Below the pieces are notes generated by a model. The model did no database searches, had not been told where the DNA came from, and worked only from the letters and a program-made list of their open reading frames with translations. Shown piece after piece: positions 19,823 to 33,100 of a DNA stretch of 64,000 nt. Where the stretch lies: the NCBI GenBank assembly GCA_019671135.1, contig JAHRHY010000020.1, forward strand, positions 620,001 to 684,000, read 5' to 3'. Each line of letters begins with the position of its first letter. The stretch's first letter is position 1. The stretch is from Linnemannia hyalina (lineage: Eukaryota; Mortierellomycota; Mortierellomycetes; Mortierellales; Mortierellaceae). Both the position numbers and the translations under genes were made by a program.

Positions 19823-21266
19823 GGTTGGCCTATAAGAATTGACCAAGGTAGAATTGCTTGTTAGTGGGACTATTCCAAGTGCAATTACTCCATGACAAAG
19901 AACCTTTCAATGTTCCTCTTTTTACCTTGGTATTTGCCGGTTGGCTTTTTTTATGCAATTGGATTTTTTTTGTTGGGCTGTGCTGAGGAAAAAAGTCAAA
20001 GCGTGTATGTGGCAATTTGTCTGCGGAGACTGGCTGTTAGTCATACTGCCCCTACTTCACATATGGCAGCGGTATGGCAGTCAGAAGTAAGATGTTTATC
20101 TTACCACGTGACGACGGAGAGTGGAAGTTTGCTGACGGACGAGATATTGGTTGTTGTGGAACGCTGTGAGGCTATCAGAAAAACAAAAATGACACCGGTC
20201 AGCAACTGACATTAGTCAATTGAAGAGCAAATTCCTCTCTATCCCTGTATGGTTCACATGAACTTACTTGGGTCGATCTTGTCAATTTGTTTTTGTTGAT
20301 TGGCTAGTAGCGGGCTCTGGGATGGTCAGTTCGGACGTTTGTGTCTGTTCAATGGAAAAGGAACAAACGTTAGCATGGTCACAGCACGGGGATGGTGCGT
20401 TGTTTTTCCTTTCAGATTTTCACACGCCTTTTGATCCCCATGTATCTTTTTGGACGCGGTGGTACCTTTTTTCTGAGGGTACAGCGACAAAGGTCTTTGG
20501 CTCTCGATTCGTTGAAGAATATCTATAAGCGGTCCTTGTGGTTAGTTTGCGGCAAATGGTAGCATTCCCTTGCAATTGTCCACAGTAGGCGATAACTTGA
20601 TGGCTGTTGTGGGGGGGGGGGGGGGGGGTTTACCTCTGTAAACAGAACAAAGCCGCAGAGAGAACCAAGTAGAGGATAGGGAAGGGTGCAATTGGAGTTT
20701 GTTGATGATGTCTTGGTGAGGGCTAATGAGACGAAGAAGCACAGTCAAACGTCGAGTCAGAAAAAGAGTAGTAAAAAGCGCGTGGGGGGAGGGGGTATGG
20801 CGTGAGTGCGTGGGGGTGTGGGGGCGTGAGGGAAATGAGGCGAGGGTTGATGAGGTGATGAGCCAAGGAATGCAACAACCGATCCGCACCCGACTCTATT
20901 TTTGTAAACCCTCGCCTTTTTTTTTTGTGTCGTCACCCTCATCCCCTTCTTTGCTTTCGAGTTTCGACCATGATTTTGTGCAACAGTGAGGGCAAGAGAA
21001 AAGAGAGAGGAGAGTTAGGAAAACCATGGCCCTGGTTTGACTAACGAAAAATCTGAGATCGTATGAGCTACAAGGGATTTAATGATCGCATATGCTGCGA
21101 AAATATAGTGAACTGCTTGTTGTTAAGAGGGGTGAGGATGGGATAACGTGAAAGATACAAGAGAAAAAGTGCGCCATTGTGGAAAAAGGAAATTAATTAT
21201 CAATAGAAACGGTTGCAAGAGTAGGGATCAACTTAGTCGAAAAGTACGCAAAGAGATGCGCCAGAT
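19823..21266. other. intergenic, STAND-1 promoter side
   Basis: 1.4 kb between the STAND-1 start and the 3' end of the Crinkler relic. It contains a G-run of about 17 at 20611-20628 and a pyrimidine/purine-biased stretch at 20690-20850. On the minus strand an acceptor-like TTATAG precedes the STAND-1 ATG, so a 5' UTR intron is possible. No supportable gene. Confidence 0.5.
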
Positions 21267-24200
21267 TTATTGCTCATCACTATGTAAGGGATCGTTCGTC
21301 TTCGTCTTCTTTGATGTTCGAGATTGCTGTTGTTCAGAACGTCGCTTGTGTCCTTTGAGCTTGTCCAGAAATTCGACGTGACGAGACGGGAAGATCTTTG
21401 AAAAGTTGTTGTCGTCGACATCGATGGACACACGATGGAGGCCTTCAAGTTCGGGCTTGGGATCGGGCCGAACAATCTGGAAGTTGACAACCTCGGCAGG
21501 GTAGGTGATAACCATGCTGATATATGCCCCGGTGGGGCAGTAGTCCTGTAGTTGTGGTGGTTGCTGTTGATCGGATGGGACGCTTGTTGTCGATTCCTGT
21601 TGCCGTTGGTTTTGTTGCTTCTTCTGCTTCTTTTCCACTTTCTCCTGTTCCTTTTACAGCTTCTCCTGCTCTTTTTCTATCTTGTCCTGTATGGCGTGGC
21701 TGCTAACAGTTGCAAGCGCTTTCTCGACATCACTTGCCTCAAGAACTTGTCGCAATTTCAAAATTTGCACAAAGCAAGGGTACATGTTGCCGTTGATCTT
21801 GACAAAAAAGATGACGTCGGGTCCAGAGACATGATGTGCCGGGAAATAGAATGGAGGGGATATTCTGATCGCCCTGCTTGGAGTTTTTTTCGACATGCGC
21901 CTTCATAAAATGCTGTGTAGTGATGTTTTTGTGTGAGATGGCGAGTTTTGGTTGCTGACCGTCGTATCCAACAATGGTCACATTCCCAGTGAGCTGGTCC
22001 GGGAGAGAAGTGTCGGTCAACAAAGGCCATGACGACAACGATTGCCTCTTGAATGTTTCGATAAAAACAGGTGGCATCATCGTTTCCAACATATTGCCAT
22101 GTACTGAGGGGTTGTCCGAGTGCAACATCGCTCGTTCTGCTGCCGCCACAAGTGAGGGATCCTTCTCGTGGAAGTAGTCGATGGTCGCCTTCAACGCCAG
22201 TGGCTCGTCGAGAGCAGTCCTTGCGGCACCTCCAAAGAGCTTGATACGACCAAACGCTGCTTCCACCAACTGGACATCGTTCTCAAGCATCGTCGAGGGA
22301 GCGTCCAGTAGATGATGGCGATAAAGGAAGAGCCCCAGCGTCTCCCTTACCGAAGAGTACGAGGTGAAGAACTCGGGATGGTTGGCAATCTTGGTTTCCA
22401 AACTAGAGATAGAGGAAGTAGCAGCCCCTTAATGGAAAGCACGGGAGCCAAATGACATGCGAGACGACACATCGGTTCAGAGTACAACTTACCGTTTGAG
22501 TTCTCCGCACAGATTTCCGCGGCGCTCACGATCCTTCCAGGATGTGATCATGGTCTCGGTCTTGTCGATGGCAGTATCCCACTTGCCCGTCTCGAGAATG
22601 CCCTCGAATAGCCGTGACGATGGGCCTGAATCTGCCGGTGAGCCGCTTGTGCAGCATCTCCACTGCAGCTGGGGGGATGAGAGCGTCCACCAGTGTTTTC
22701 GACTCGTCATCCGGCAGCTGGTCCTTGAGACGATCGATGTACAACAGGACTGACTCGGCACCAGTCCATCCTGGAAACTCGATGTACGTTGGGAAGGTGT
22801 TGGAGCCATACTCCTTGATGCCGCCGCCGCTGCTCAACGCCCAACGAAGAGTCCGAATGCTCAATCCTGTTCCGCTGTAGATGATAGTGAGCTCGTCTCG
22901 AAATCCAACCAAGCGGAATGCATGCAACACGGGGAACAACCTAGAAGTGCCAAAAATATCAAGTAAAATTTGTTAGCCACGTATTCTGGCTATTGTCACA
23001 CCGTTGTCATGCTGGCACTTGACATACATGGGCCGTAGATTGCCTTGTGTGGAAGACGACGCGAGCGATGTGGGGCTCTTGTCGCTCAGGATCTGGGCCT
23101 CGCCGATGACCACTCGAAGCTTGGACTCACTTGAAAAGTTGGAATAGTCGTGGGCAGCAAGCATCTCGCACCGATTCGAACTCCTTGCGGACAATGGAGG
23201 CTAGGTCGGATACAGGGACTGTGTGTGCCGTCGTGAGATCGCAGAGTATCATGCACAGATGTACAAACACATCCCTGAACGTATTGGGGCACACTTAGAG
23301 CAAGGCCCAGCGAGCACTCGAGAATGTCTGGCGGCAGCCGGGGACCTTCAAACAATAACCGAGGACCATGAGGCGTGAAAGGAAGAGCAGCAGTGTCATG
23401 CTCTTGGCAATAACAGTGTTGGTGCCGGCCGCGTCCTCCATGTTTTGTTGTCAATGAGGTCAGCTAGGCGAAAGAGGTCATCCGATCCAAAGTCCGACTT
23501 TGCTGCATTAAAGTAAAAGCCGCATTGGAGACAGAGCATCTCAATCATGGAACGAGTCTTGCCGCATCCACTGACTCCAAATACAGGCAAGTCTTGTGCC
23601 TGCATCTTGTCGAGGACGCGCAGCAGGACATTGGAGCGGAACCTCTCAGGAATGGGAAGGCCAACAATCGGTGGAGGGTCAGGGAGATCCAAAAGCAACA
23701 GATTCAGCTTTGAGTCCTGTGATTCCACAACGCCACGGCGCAAGACCTTTGGCAGACCACGCACGCCAGAGGTAGTAGTTGGCAACTGCAGTTGTCCTTG
23801 CACGTAGCTGTCCAGAAACTCAGCGTGCTTTGATCCAGCGGCAAAAAAACTTGTTCCTGATCCTGCTTATATCGACTCTGAGATCGCCTAAAGACACGAA
23901 GAGAACGTGATCGTGTGTTAGCAATGGGATGAAGGTGTACAATACAAAAAAAAGATGAGTAACACACGATGCATTTACCGGTATGCGGTGTGCCTGGACG
24001 TGATTCATCTGAGAGAGGGGTGGAGCTGCGAGCATGGAGCGGGACAGGAAGAGGCGCATGGAGTATGTTAGTGCAATCGGATGAGTGAATTAAGGTTAGT
24101 GCTTCAAGTTAGTGCATGGGCAAGAGTCGACGAAAAGTAATAAACGCGTGTGTGCATTACCTTGAGGAGGTCGCTGGACGATGATGTGAATTGTCTTTTT

Positions 24201-24488
24201 CGGAGGTTTGTCCGGAAACACGTCAGAGAGATCGTCTGTTTCATCGAGCTCTTCCTTCGAGGGGATGTCGCTTAGCGAAATGTCTTTGCGGTCCTTCTTC
24301 GGAACGAGAGGGATGGAGACGCGCCAGAGCGTGAGGTCCTTGGCATCAACTCCCTTGAACGAGTCAGGAATCTTGATCTTGATTGCGTCTTTTAGGTGAT
24401 CGACAGTTTTTGATGCGTCGATGTCGACAGAGAATGGCATAGTCTCCATCAACGAGACAGAACAAGGTCAGGAGAGATTGTCGGTCAT
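21267..24488 (-). pseudogene. decayed Crinkler (CRN)-family gene with P-loop NTPase
   Basis: Fragments on the minus strand form a Crinkler-type protein in order: N-terminal ubiquitin-like CRN header (FSVDIDASKTVDHL, TLWRVSIP, about 24449-24161), a linker exon (24101-23979), a P-loop NTPase region (GVSGCGKTRS, about 23560), an EAQILSDKSPTS block (about 23070), an IIYSGTGLS block (about 22870), and long C-terminal segments to 21267 ending in a Gln/Lys-rich tail. Introns of 59 nt and longer with good GT-AG signals are visible. Breaks: the LFCLVDG header word lies in a different frame around 24450-24470 with a TGA at 24468-24470; a T7 run (23843-23849) shifts frame; further shifts lie near 23420, 23170, 22595 and 21860; nonsense codons occur near 23295 and 21655. 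CRN proteins are nuclear-acting effector or conflict proteins in other eukaryotes; this copy is not expected to be functional. Confidence 0.82.
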
Positions 24489-25682
24489 AATGTTGCGAAG
24501 TATTAAAAGAAAAGAAAATGAGGGTTGTAGAGAAGGTGATGTGTGCAGAGGGCGAAGGATGAAAGAAAGAAAAAGAGAAAAAGATGAAAGGTGTGGGTTT
24601 AAAAGGAAGAGTAAAAAGGGGAAGAGAGAGCGTGGGAGCGGTGACAAAGGCAATGGAAGAGTGAGGAAGAAAAGAGTGGGGAGGGTGGCACAGCAAAGAG
24701 ATGTGGGGAGAGTGCGCGTGGGAGAGACAGAGAAAGGAAGTGGCGTGGAGGGTGGTGGGTAAAGGGAGTTGGTAAGGGCGATGAAGGTGTGGGAATGGTG
24801 GCAAAAAGGAGCGGTGATAAAGAAAGTTAGAAACAAAGAAAGTCAAGTAAAAAAGCGTGGGAGCAGTGGCGAAATAATGTTATTTCCTATACTGCAAGGA
24901 AATAAACGATGGTGACGTCACTAGTTTGCGTTTTTTTTTGGGCCCTCCCACAGCAACTCCCACGCCTGTTTCATCATACATCTATACCCAACCCTCTTTT
25001 CGTCACCCGCCACACTCATCGTCGTCCTTCTCTTTCCCTTTCTTATCATTCTCTTCCCCTTTGTTGTCCCTTTCTCTCTCCATCACCCTTCTCTTTGTAC
25101 CGTTCTCTCTTTGTTTATCGCGTCATCTTTCCCTCTTACTTCTTACCTACACACACACACACGCACCTCTCTCTCTCTCTCTTGCACTACTCCCAAAGTC
25201 TTATCCGCTTCACCTACTCGTGCTGCCACAGCTCTCGCGCCTTGTTATAAACCCTGATTACCCTCTTTTCGTTCCATCTCACTCTCTTGAGGTAATGTAT
25301 TTCTTGCTTATATGTGGATTTGTTTAATTAGTTTGCAACAGGCTGGAAAACTCCACCACACAATCCTATCGCCGTGCACTGGTCCTTTCTTAGTCTCGCC
25401 TTCCTTGTAGCTGGACTTGTGTACATTTCGCGGGGGAAGGGCGGAAAGTGGAGTGAGATAGGATGATGGTCGATATTTCAATGCCTGAACCGCCAATGCT
25501 GGTTCCTTCTTAGCCTCGCCTTCCTTGTAGCTGAACTTGTGTTAGTTCGCGGGGGAAGGGCGGAAGGTGGAGTGAGGCGTGTTCGACAGACTTGTGTTCT
25601 TCTCATTCTCACCTGCGCTACAATGGATGGCTAACTTGGCATTGATCTTCCAAACCCATATGTGCTTTCTCGAGCTAGAAGC
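24489..25682. other. divergent intergenic region
   Basis: Spacer between the divergent Crinkler relic and nuclease-like gene. The left half is purine-rich on plus (24520-24780) and 25000-25200 is CT-rich with a CA microsatellite (25148-25161); long frames here come from composition. It ends with the direct duplication at 25380-25578. Confidence 0.5.
25380..25578 (+). repeat. direct duplication, about 79 bp twice, 120-bp spacing
   Basis: Two near-identical blocks (about 25380-25462 and 25500-25578) share CTCGCCTTCCTTGTAGCTG and CGCGGGGGAAGGGCGGAA and end GTGGAGTGAG. They lie about 100 bp before the first ATG of the nuclease-like gene, so they may sit in its promoter or 5' UTR. Confidence 0.85.
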
Positions 25683-28091
25683 ATGGATTCTAGGAAGACT
25701 GACATCTGTGACGACAAGTACAACGAAGACAGCATTGAGAACAGTGAGAGCGATGGCAGCACCGGCAACAATGTCATCCTTTCGACGCCAAAGGAGGGCA
25801 GATTATGGTTCCTGAACAAGCTCGCACGGTAACAGGACATCGGCATGCCTGAGTTTTGCAATGAATTTGGGTACACTTGCGAACAAGACGCTCATGCGGC
25901 CTTTTCGAGGCTTCTATCAGACAGCCAGCTGCCGCTGTCCAGTAGAACTGCAGTTGACACAAAGTACAGAACGTGGCAACGCAATGAAGGCGAGGGCTTT
26001 TGGGCATGTCTGACGACAGACTACCGAATCGATATCTCAACAACAAAGACTGTTGAGGACCTTGTGGATAGAGGCCAGTTCTTCACAAGCAGGCTTCTTC
26101 GGTCGCGTCCTCGAGATGATCCCAAAAGTAAGTTGAAGACACAGATATGTTCATCATGCCCCAAAATGGGAGAGGTTAATTGTAGACTTCTGTAATTTTG
26201 CTCATGTCATGTTATGTTAATGTAGATGACGAATCATCTGGTCATACCGCCGCCAGAAACGCCTCACTGTCGTCGTCGTTACTTTTAATATCGTCGGTCA
26301 GCGGCATTATCGAGTTCCAAAAAGCGGAAGCTGCCGACCATGGATGGAGGCTCGTTGTCTGGTGATCGCGACGAAGGTGAGGGGCTTGTTGTATGTTGTT
26401 ATGGATGGATGTCAACTGACGCGCACGTGGCTAACAAAGTCACCTTTTTTCTATCTACTTTTGTTTGCCAAGAAGTCACGATCGTCAATTCTCCAGTTCG
26501 ATCGTTGCGCGCCACACCATTGATGGGGGATCCTATCCGTCGTCGCCCGAGGATTCGTCATGTTCACCACCTTCTCCGCTTGATTTTAACAAGACTGTGG
26601 AGGAGGAGGCACAAGCGTTTTTCAGCGCTGCTGGATCGTTGCAGGACATTCTATTCAGCAGCCTTCAAGACGGCCGTTCTTTGCCGGGATGGGCGAAGGA
26701 TCGTCCTTTGTATCAGTTCAAGTTGCGGCTGCGAGAGGAGTGGGGGTCTCGGGTGACAGAACTCTACGAGTCTGCAAAGCGCAAGACTCTCCTGGATCAT
26801 ACGCATGTGGACGAGATCGCGTAAGTTCGTCACGTTGCACTTTGTTCTCTAGTTTGATATTAAACGGTGGAGAGGTGTTTGCATTAACACATTACCTTGT
26901 CATTATTATTATAGGCTGCTGTCTGGCATAGTCCACTTCAACAAAAGACATGTTGGATTCTCGGAGCAGGAGATCAAGACGATAACGGCCAGTGTTCTGG
27001 AGATGTTTTACAGTCAGGAGATGAAGGAAGAGGACATTCAGCGGGCTCAAGATGCAGTCCTTCTTTGGGCGAGCTGGGTGCAGGTAAGTTATCGGGAGAG
27101 GTGGACGACGCCATGACTTTTTGTATAACAGCGCGCGAAGATACATGTTTACCTTTATGCAACTTTATTTGTTTGTACGCAAGTAGAAATGGAAAACTCT
27201 CCTGGTGAACGAGAAGGTCGCGGCGCAGAGAGAGAATCGGGACCCAGTGGAGGCGATTGACACAGAGCCAGTTGTGGAGGCGATATTTTCGTCGTATGCA
27301 GAGTGCAAGGACAAGAAGATCACACCGATTTTCTATATTGCGCTGCATGTATTCCGTCAATACAACAGTTGGGCTACACTTGTGTCCGAATCGGATTGCC
27401 TGATGGGAGTGGTTGGTCCCATCTTGAAGGAAGTCATGGCCGTCCAGCACGAGATCAAGTTTACATGGTAAGTTTCTGGTTGGCTGTATGACAACTTGTG
27501 TCGTCTCAACATAACGGTCGTTTACTTATATTTTTTTTGTTATTCTACTTTCATTGGATTAGTGCTAATGCATGCACGTCGGTGGGCAAAACTAGGGAGG
27601 CGCAGCTTCAGCAGGATGGACAATCGCGGCAGCCGGATGTTATAGGCCTGACGGAGGCAAAGGAAGAAATTTTCTATGGCGAACTCAAGGGACCGACCCC
27701 AAAGACAGCGGCCGTCAACACCGATGTCCTTCGACTTGCAGTCTTTTCCAAAGATTCTCTTGATCAAGTGCATAATGTTGTGGTAGAAGGACCTCCACTG
27801 TTGACTTTTCAGACAGTGGGTCGTGATGTCATGTTCTTTTTGGCGGCTAAGGTGGACAACACTGTTGTTCACTTGCAATTATCGACGGTTAAGCTGCCAG
27901 CGCATTTGCAGGATATGGACTTGGAGTATGAGTTCTTTTTTAATTTATTCCAAGTCCAAACCTTGATCAAAGTTGCGCGGGATCGTCTTGGACAAAGGAG
28001 AGAGGTGCCAAGACAAGACGTTTTCTTCCCTACTCTTGGGACGCCAGATAGGAAGGCTGCCATGAAGAACTCTATCTCCACGAGGAAATAA
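25683..28091 (+). CDS. multi-exon protein with possible PD-(D/E)xK nuclease domain
   Basis: No family is firmly recognised. The 3' half is well supported by phase-consistent introns: exons about 26470-26820, 26915-27083, 27187-27467 and 27563-28091 (TAA). The last exon has QPDVIGL followed about ten residues later by FYGELKG, an ordered D...ExK pattern like PD-(D/E)xK nucleases and like the nuclease ends of Crinkler-type conflict proteins. The 5' part is uncertain: ATG 25683 opens a frame (MDSRKTDICDDKYNED) that meets a TAA at 25830-25832, continues in frame from MPEFCNEFGY at 25845, and is spliced at 26128. A basic NLS-like SSKKRKLP lies near 26310-26335. The frame linking exons between 26226 and 26470 could not be resolved, so one exon may be broken. 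It is divergent from the Crinkler relic and 2 kb upstream of STAND-2. Confidence 0.55.
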
Positions 28092-30163
28092 AAGCTGCGC
28101 ATCTTGTGATAATGTGTCGAAAATGTTCGCTGAAGATGGTTGGTTGCTACAAAATGTGTGGTTATTACAAGTGATTTGAGTGCGATTGTCAGTACAGGTG
28201 AGAGAGAAAGTGTCGGTTGGTCAATGCAATGTACTATTAGTAATGAAGCAAGCAAGATCTCACGTATGTGCTATACTTTCTGTCAGCCCCTCAATATCAG
28301 AAAGTTTATGAGAACGCGTCAAAGGCGCAGACCGCGTTCAGGTATCACGCTTTCTTAGTTTTAAATACAAACCCCTTAAACAATATGACAATTCTTTGAA
28401 GTGAACAAAGCATCAACAACGTGGCCTTGAATTCTAATGAAGCAAGGATTGAAAGAGCCGACATCGAAGCAACGTCGCTCTGAACGCTTTGCCAATGAAA
28501 AATGGAAGCACACTGATAAAGCGACACAAAAGGCAAAGCAGAAAGGCAAAGCAAGAAGGCAAAGCAACAATAATGCATGTTCGAAGTTCGAGGTTTCTAT
28601 TTTCACTATACCCTCGAGTTTTTCCTCAGTTCCCTTGAAATTCTCTTTGTACAACCATGCGCAACCGAGTATCCTACCCTTCGTATAGTTTGTTAATATT
28701 ATTGTCCCTTCGCAATTCTCCCTCTCTCTTCTCCCTCTCTCTTCTCCCTCTCTCTTCTCTCCTCCCTCCTCGCTCTTCCCTCCTCGTTCCTTTCCATTGC
28801 GCTAATGTTCGGTTGAGAGGCGAATCGGGTGACTGTCATTGGGGAAAGTGCAGCACGAGCGATCAAAGGGACAACCAGAGGAAGAGAAAGGGGGAGTGGG
28901 AGAGAGTCCAAACGTAGTGAGCTCTAGGAGGAAGAGTGAGAAGAGAAGGGCCAGATAGATGAAGGTCCAATGGAAGATGGTCATCAAGACAAGGAAAATA
29001 TAGGGAAAGAAAGATATATTTATGAAGGAGAACGGGAAGGAACTGAAGAAGAGATCTAAGGTAAATGCTAGCTATTTATATGGAGGTGCGGTTCGGCCAA
29101 AGTCCAGACGGGTCGGGGTCGCGGGATCGGCAGAGCATCAGAGCCCTCGGGAGAACTTCCTGGGTCGGTCTTGGCAAGAGCATTAGAGCTGGCTTGGCGG
29201 TCCGAAGCGTGCCAAGGCTCAGGGTCCTAGTGGACGGTAGGGGACGTGGCGACCAGATAGACTACAGGAGGACATGCTTAAGGGGAAGCAAGGAATCCTG
29301 ACAGGCATGCATCCTTTTCGACTCTTTACATTTGCTCCGCGCTGTCCTTCCTGCACGTGCGATACGCTCATGGTGCCTGAGGTAAACGCTGGGGAAGACG
29401 CCTCTTTTCACATTTCTCTTTCTTGTTACGCACCCTTCCTCCTCCTTTGTCCGCTTCGCCAACTCACACCTGCCTACTCTCTCATTCACCCTCCACCTAT
29501 TCACTCTTCCATTGCAAACCTGCTCTTTCTCATCCTCTCCTCCATCACAACCACACATTCGCCTCCATCGACGGACAACAACCACACCTTCCAAACTTTC
29601 CAAAAGAAACAGGTGACTCTACTGAGAGTAGGTACAACCTACAACACAGACACACACGGTAAACAGTTTTTAATTTGGCCAACGACTAACCCTTCCTTCT
29701 CCCACCTTCCATCTCTCCCCACCTTCCTTCCCTCTTTCCCTCTGTCCTTCTTTCTACTCGCAGTCAATTGCCTCTACTTACAAAACAACATCAAACACGA
29801 CTAAAAAAACACTGGAAAACAAAAAATCAAAAAAACACCTCCACCTCATAGTAAGTCTCAACCTCTTCTTCATAGAGGAAACATATGCCCTGTTCTCAGA
29901 TAAATAACGCACATCGTCTGCGCCAAACTAAAACTCTGCACTGCCATGTTTTTTGCTCGCTTTCTCTAGCATTGAGCAGGCTTCTTCGCCCTACCTGTGT
30001 CTCTTCAGAATCTTCCATTGCGCTATATTTATCATTGTAAGGTAAACAAACAGGCAATATGCATGTATCCACTCACCATCCGATATTTATTTTGTGCGCT
30101 CTTGTTACTCAACGAACTCTACTTCCTCTTGCTTGATCACTTTTAGCACCTCAAGCACTCGCC
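28092..30163. other. intergenic with STAND-2 leader
   Basis: 2 kb holding a 25S-like short repeat at 28401-28493, a CT microsatellite (about 28722-28775) and CT-rich DNA to 29800. Before the STAND-2 start, GTAAGT at 29851 and CTTTTAG ending at 30146 would delimit a 5' UTR intron of about 296 nt. Long frames here are compositional. Confidence 0.5.
28401..28493 (-). repeat. short 25S-rRNA-like dispersed repeat, copy 1
   Basis: Shares GTGAACAAAGCATC, GAATTCTAATGAAGCA and an rRNA-like tail (AGAGCCGACATCGAAG, AACGTCGCT) with 39687-39800 and 44171-44281. The tail corresponds to the 25S segment read at about 45025-45066. Confidence 0.75.
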
Positions 30164-33100
30164 ATGAACAACAACCCCCTCGAGCAATTGGACCTCCAGG
30201 TCCCTGGCACTGACCAACCCGACACCACCCAACCCGAAAGAAAGCGCGACAAGATTCGCAAGTTCTTCAGCAAGTCAAAGTCAAAGTCCAAAAAGGCATT
30301 GAGCCAGACCTCGAGTGCTCAGTATGCCTCGCAGCAGCAACCTGCGACACGAACCTCCGTCGCCTCCCAAGCCAGCATTGACCTTTCGCCCACCCCTCTG
30401 ACTCTGGACCACATCCGCATCGACATCTTCGCAGAGAATGTTCCCAAGCCAATCCTCAAGGCTGAGCTGCCTAGTCTGCAAGACCGCATTGAGAGAACCG
30501 ATCAGTTGCTCTACTGCAACGCCTTGCTTCTTCAGAGCGAATCAGCTCTACTTGCCACCACTACATGTGAAGAGGCGAATGACGACTCTGCCAATGTCCT
30601 CGAGGAACAAGGTCTCGACAAGACTCAATTGGACTGGCTGGCAGCGACAAAGGCCGATCCTATGCAAGAGGACCACATACGCTCCCTCGTTGTCCGAATG
30701 GTGGAGACTTTTGTTTCGGACGCTTCCAAGAACTCGACAAAGATCGCCGAGATCGTAGCACTTGGACCCATTCTGCAGAAGGAAGACTACCGCAAGTTGC
30801 TATCGTCCATCATCAAGGAGTTTGACGATTCTCCTCTTCTCGATGTCAATCTGCTTCAGGGTCTTGTGCAGTTGGTCCAGGCTGCCTCCCCCGAGTACCT
30901 TGTCTCTGATGACTTGATCAGGATCCTTAGTATCCTCAGGATCCGTTTGCAAGGCACTCACCAGCAGACGTCTGAGCATCCGTACCACCTCACCCTTGCC
31001 GTCTCTCGCGTCCTCGAAGTCATGGCTGACAATAAAGTGCAAGATCTGGACCGAGTCATTGAGCACGAGCCCCTGTCCGCGGTGTTGCAGAGTCTGAAGG
31101 ACACCACCGATCCCTACCTGTTGTACCAGGCGTGTTATGCCTATCAAGCACTGCAGTATGTCCCTGATGATGAGACTGTACTTCAAGCTGTCTTGAGGCA
31201 CACTACTGGCGTGGTTGATGGGTTGATCAAAGTTTCTGGCGTCGTCAAGTTGGATCTAGGCGCTGTTCTTGACGGACTATGCAGCCTGCAGGAAGCCTTT
31301 GTCAAGGCTATGGAGATTGCTGGCTTGACCTACGAAGGCGTATGCTCGCTGTTGGAAAGTAGTCGAGGAGTGTTTGTCAGCCTGAAGGAGGGACTGAGTG
31401 CTGGCCAGAAACGAGCATGGTATCCCGCCGTCCGAGCAGCTTATGCTCTTGCTGAGGCTGGGCAACTAAAGGATCTGAACCAGTTCATTTATAGAGCACC
31501 CTGCCACCACGACCCTATGTTCCAGTGGGGCATCTGCCAGCTGCTAGGTGACATTGCTGCCAATCCGGTCTGGAGTGTCGATATTCGCCTGCAAGCCATC
31601 CGTCTTCTTGGTCACCTCTACCAGAACGACCAGGAATGGGCCGAGGACCAGAGCGTCAAGATCTGGATGCTGACTATCATCGACAGGCTGGGAAATCCCT
31701 ACGACCAAGCCATTAGCACAAGTGCTTGCTCATTGCTGCAGGATCTCGCCTCAGACGCGACTCTTTCGATGCGACACCCCTATCCATTGATGGCTCGTCT
31801 TCTCATCCCTGACCCATCCCCGGTCCTTGCCAAGGTTCAGCAGCTCTCTTGTTTTGAACGTGAATTGCATCTGATGAAGAATCAATTATTGAAGATGCGC
31901 CGACTCGAGGAGGCGACTCAACCTGTCTACATCTCACCTATGGCAAAGGCTAGCCTCCAGGCCTTGGATAACGACGTCTTCCCGCTAATCGACAAGGTGC
32001 AGGGATTCTTGGCCAGCGACCGCCGGGTCATGTTAATCATGGGCGATTCTGGATCGGGCAAATCGACATTTAACAAGCATCTCGAGTCGGAACTCTTGCG
32101 TTCCTACCGCAGCGGTGGGCGTATTCCATTGTTCATCAACCTCCCCCTACTCCAGCGACCAAAGAAGGAGTTGATCGCAGAGCAGCTTAGGACTCACAGG
32201 TTCTCGGATTCGCAGATCGAGGAGATGGAGTTGCACCGCCAGTTCGTGTTGATCTGCGATGGTTACGATGAGAGCCAGCTCAAGTCGAACCTGCACACCA
32301 CCAATGACCTCAACCGATATGGACAACGCGACGCCAAGTTGATCATCACTTGCAGAACTCTGCGCCTTAGCCCTGACTATCGCGACTTATTCGCGCCTCA
32401 AGGGGTTGGCCACTACGCTCGCCGAACCCTCGATTTCTATGAAGAAGCTGTCATCGCCCCATTCTCCAAGGTCCAGATCGAAAGCTATGTCGACCAATAT
32501 GTCCGCTTGAAACCTCGGACATGGACTACACACGAATACATGGACAAGTTGACCACCATCCCCAACCTCCTGGACCTTGTCAGGAACCCCTTTCTTCTCT
32601 CGCTCTCTTTGGAAGCATTGCCAGGCGTCACAAAGGGCAAGCAGGATCTGTTGACTATCAGGATCACCCGCATTCACCTCTACGATAAATTCGTACATCA
32701 CTGGATGGATGTCAATAAACAGCGGCTCCAAGGAAACACTTTGTCCGAGGAAGATAGTGTGGCATTGGAGCAACTCAAAGAGGCTGACTTTATTTCGATG
32801 GGGATCGACTATTCCACGCGGCTAGCAGCTGCCATCTTTGAGATGCAGGACGGCAAACCGGTTGTCAAGTACATTGACATCAAAGACCGGAACACATGGA
32901 AAGTCCAGTTCTTTGGTCAAGATTCCGAGGTCCGCCTCCTGAGAGAATCGTCCCCATTGATCCGCACCGGCACCTTGTACCGATTTCTTCACCAATCCAT
33001 GCTGGAATATTTTCTCTCCTGCGCCGTCTTCGATCCTATCCAACAAGGTGATGACAAAGAATTTGTTCCGCAACAGGGCTTCGGCTCGCCGAACGTCCAG

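Noticed and set aside
24364..24846. 160-codon minus-strand frame upstream of the Crinkler relic
   Set aside because: Caused by CT-rich DNA; only its inner LFCLVDG segment is meaningful, as the displaced Crinkler header.
29274..29804. 176-codon plus-strand frame
   Set aside because: CT-rich composition, no domain, Pro/Ser/Leu bias; lies in the leader region of STAND-2.
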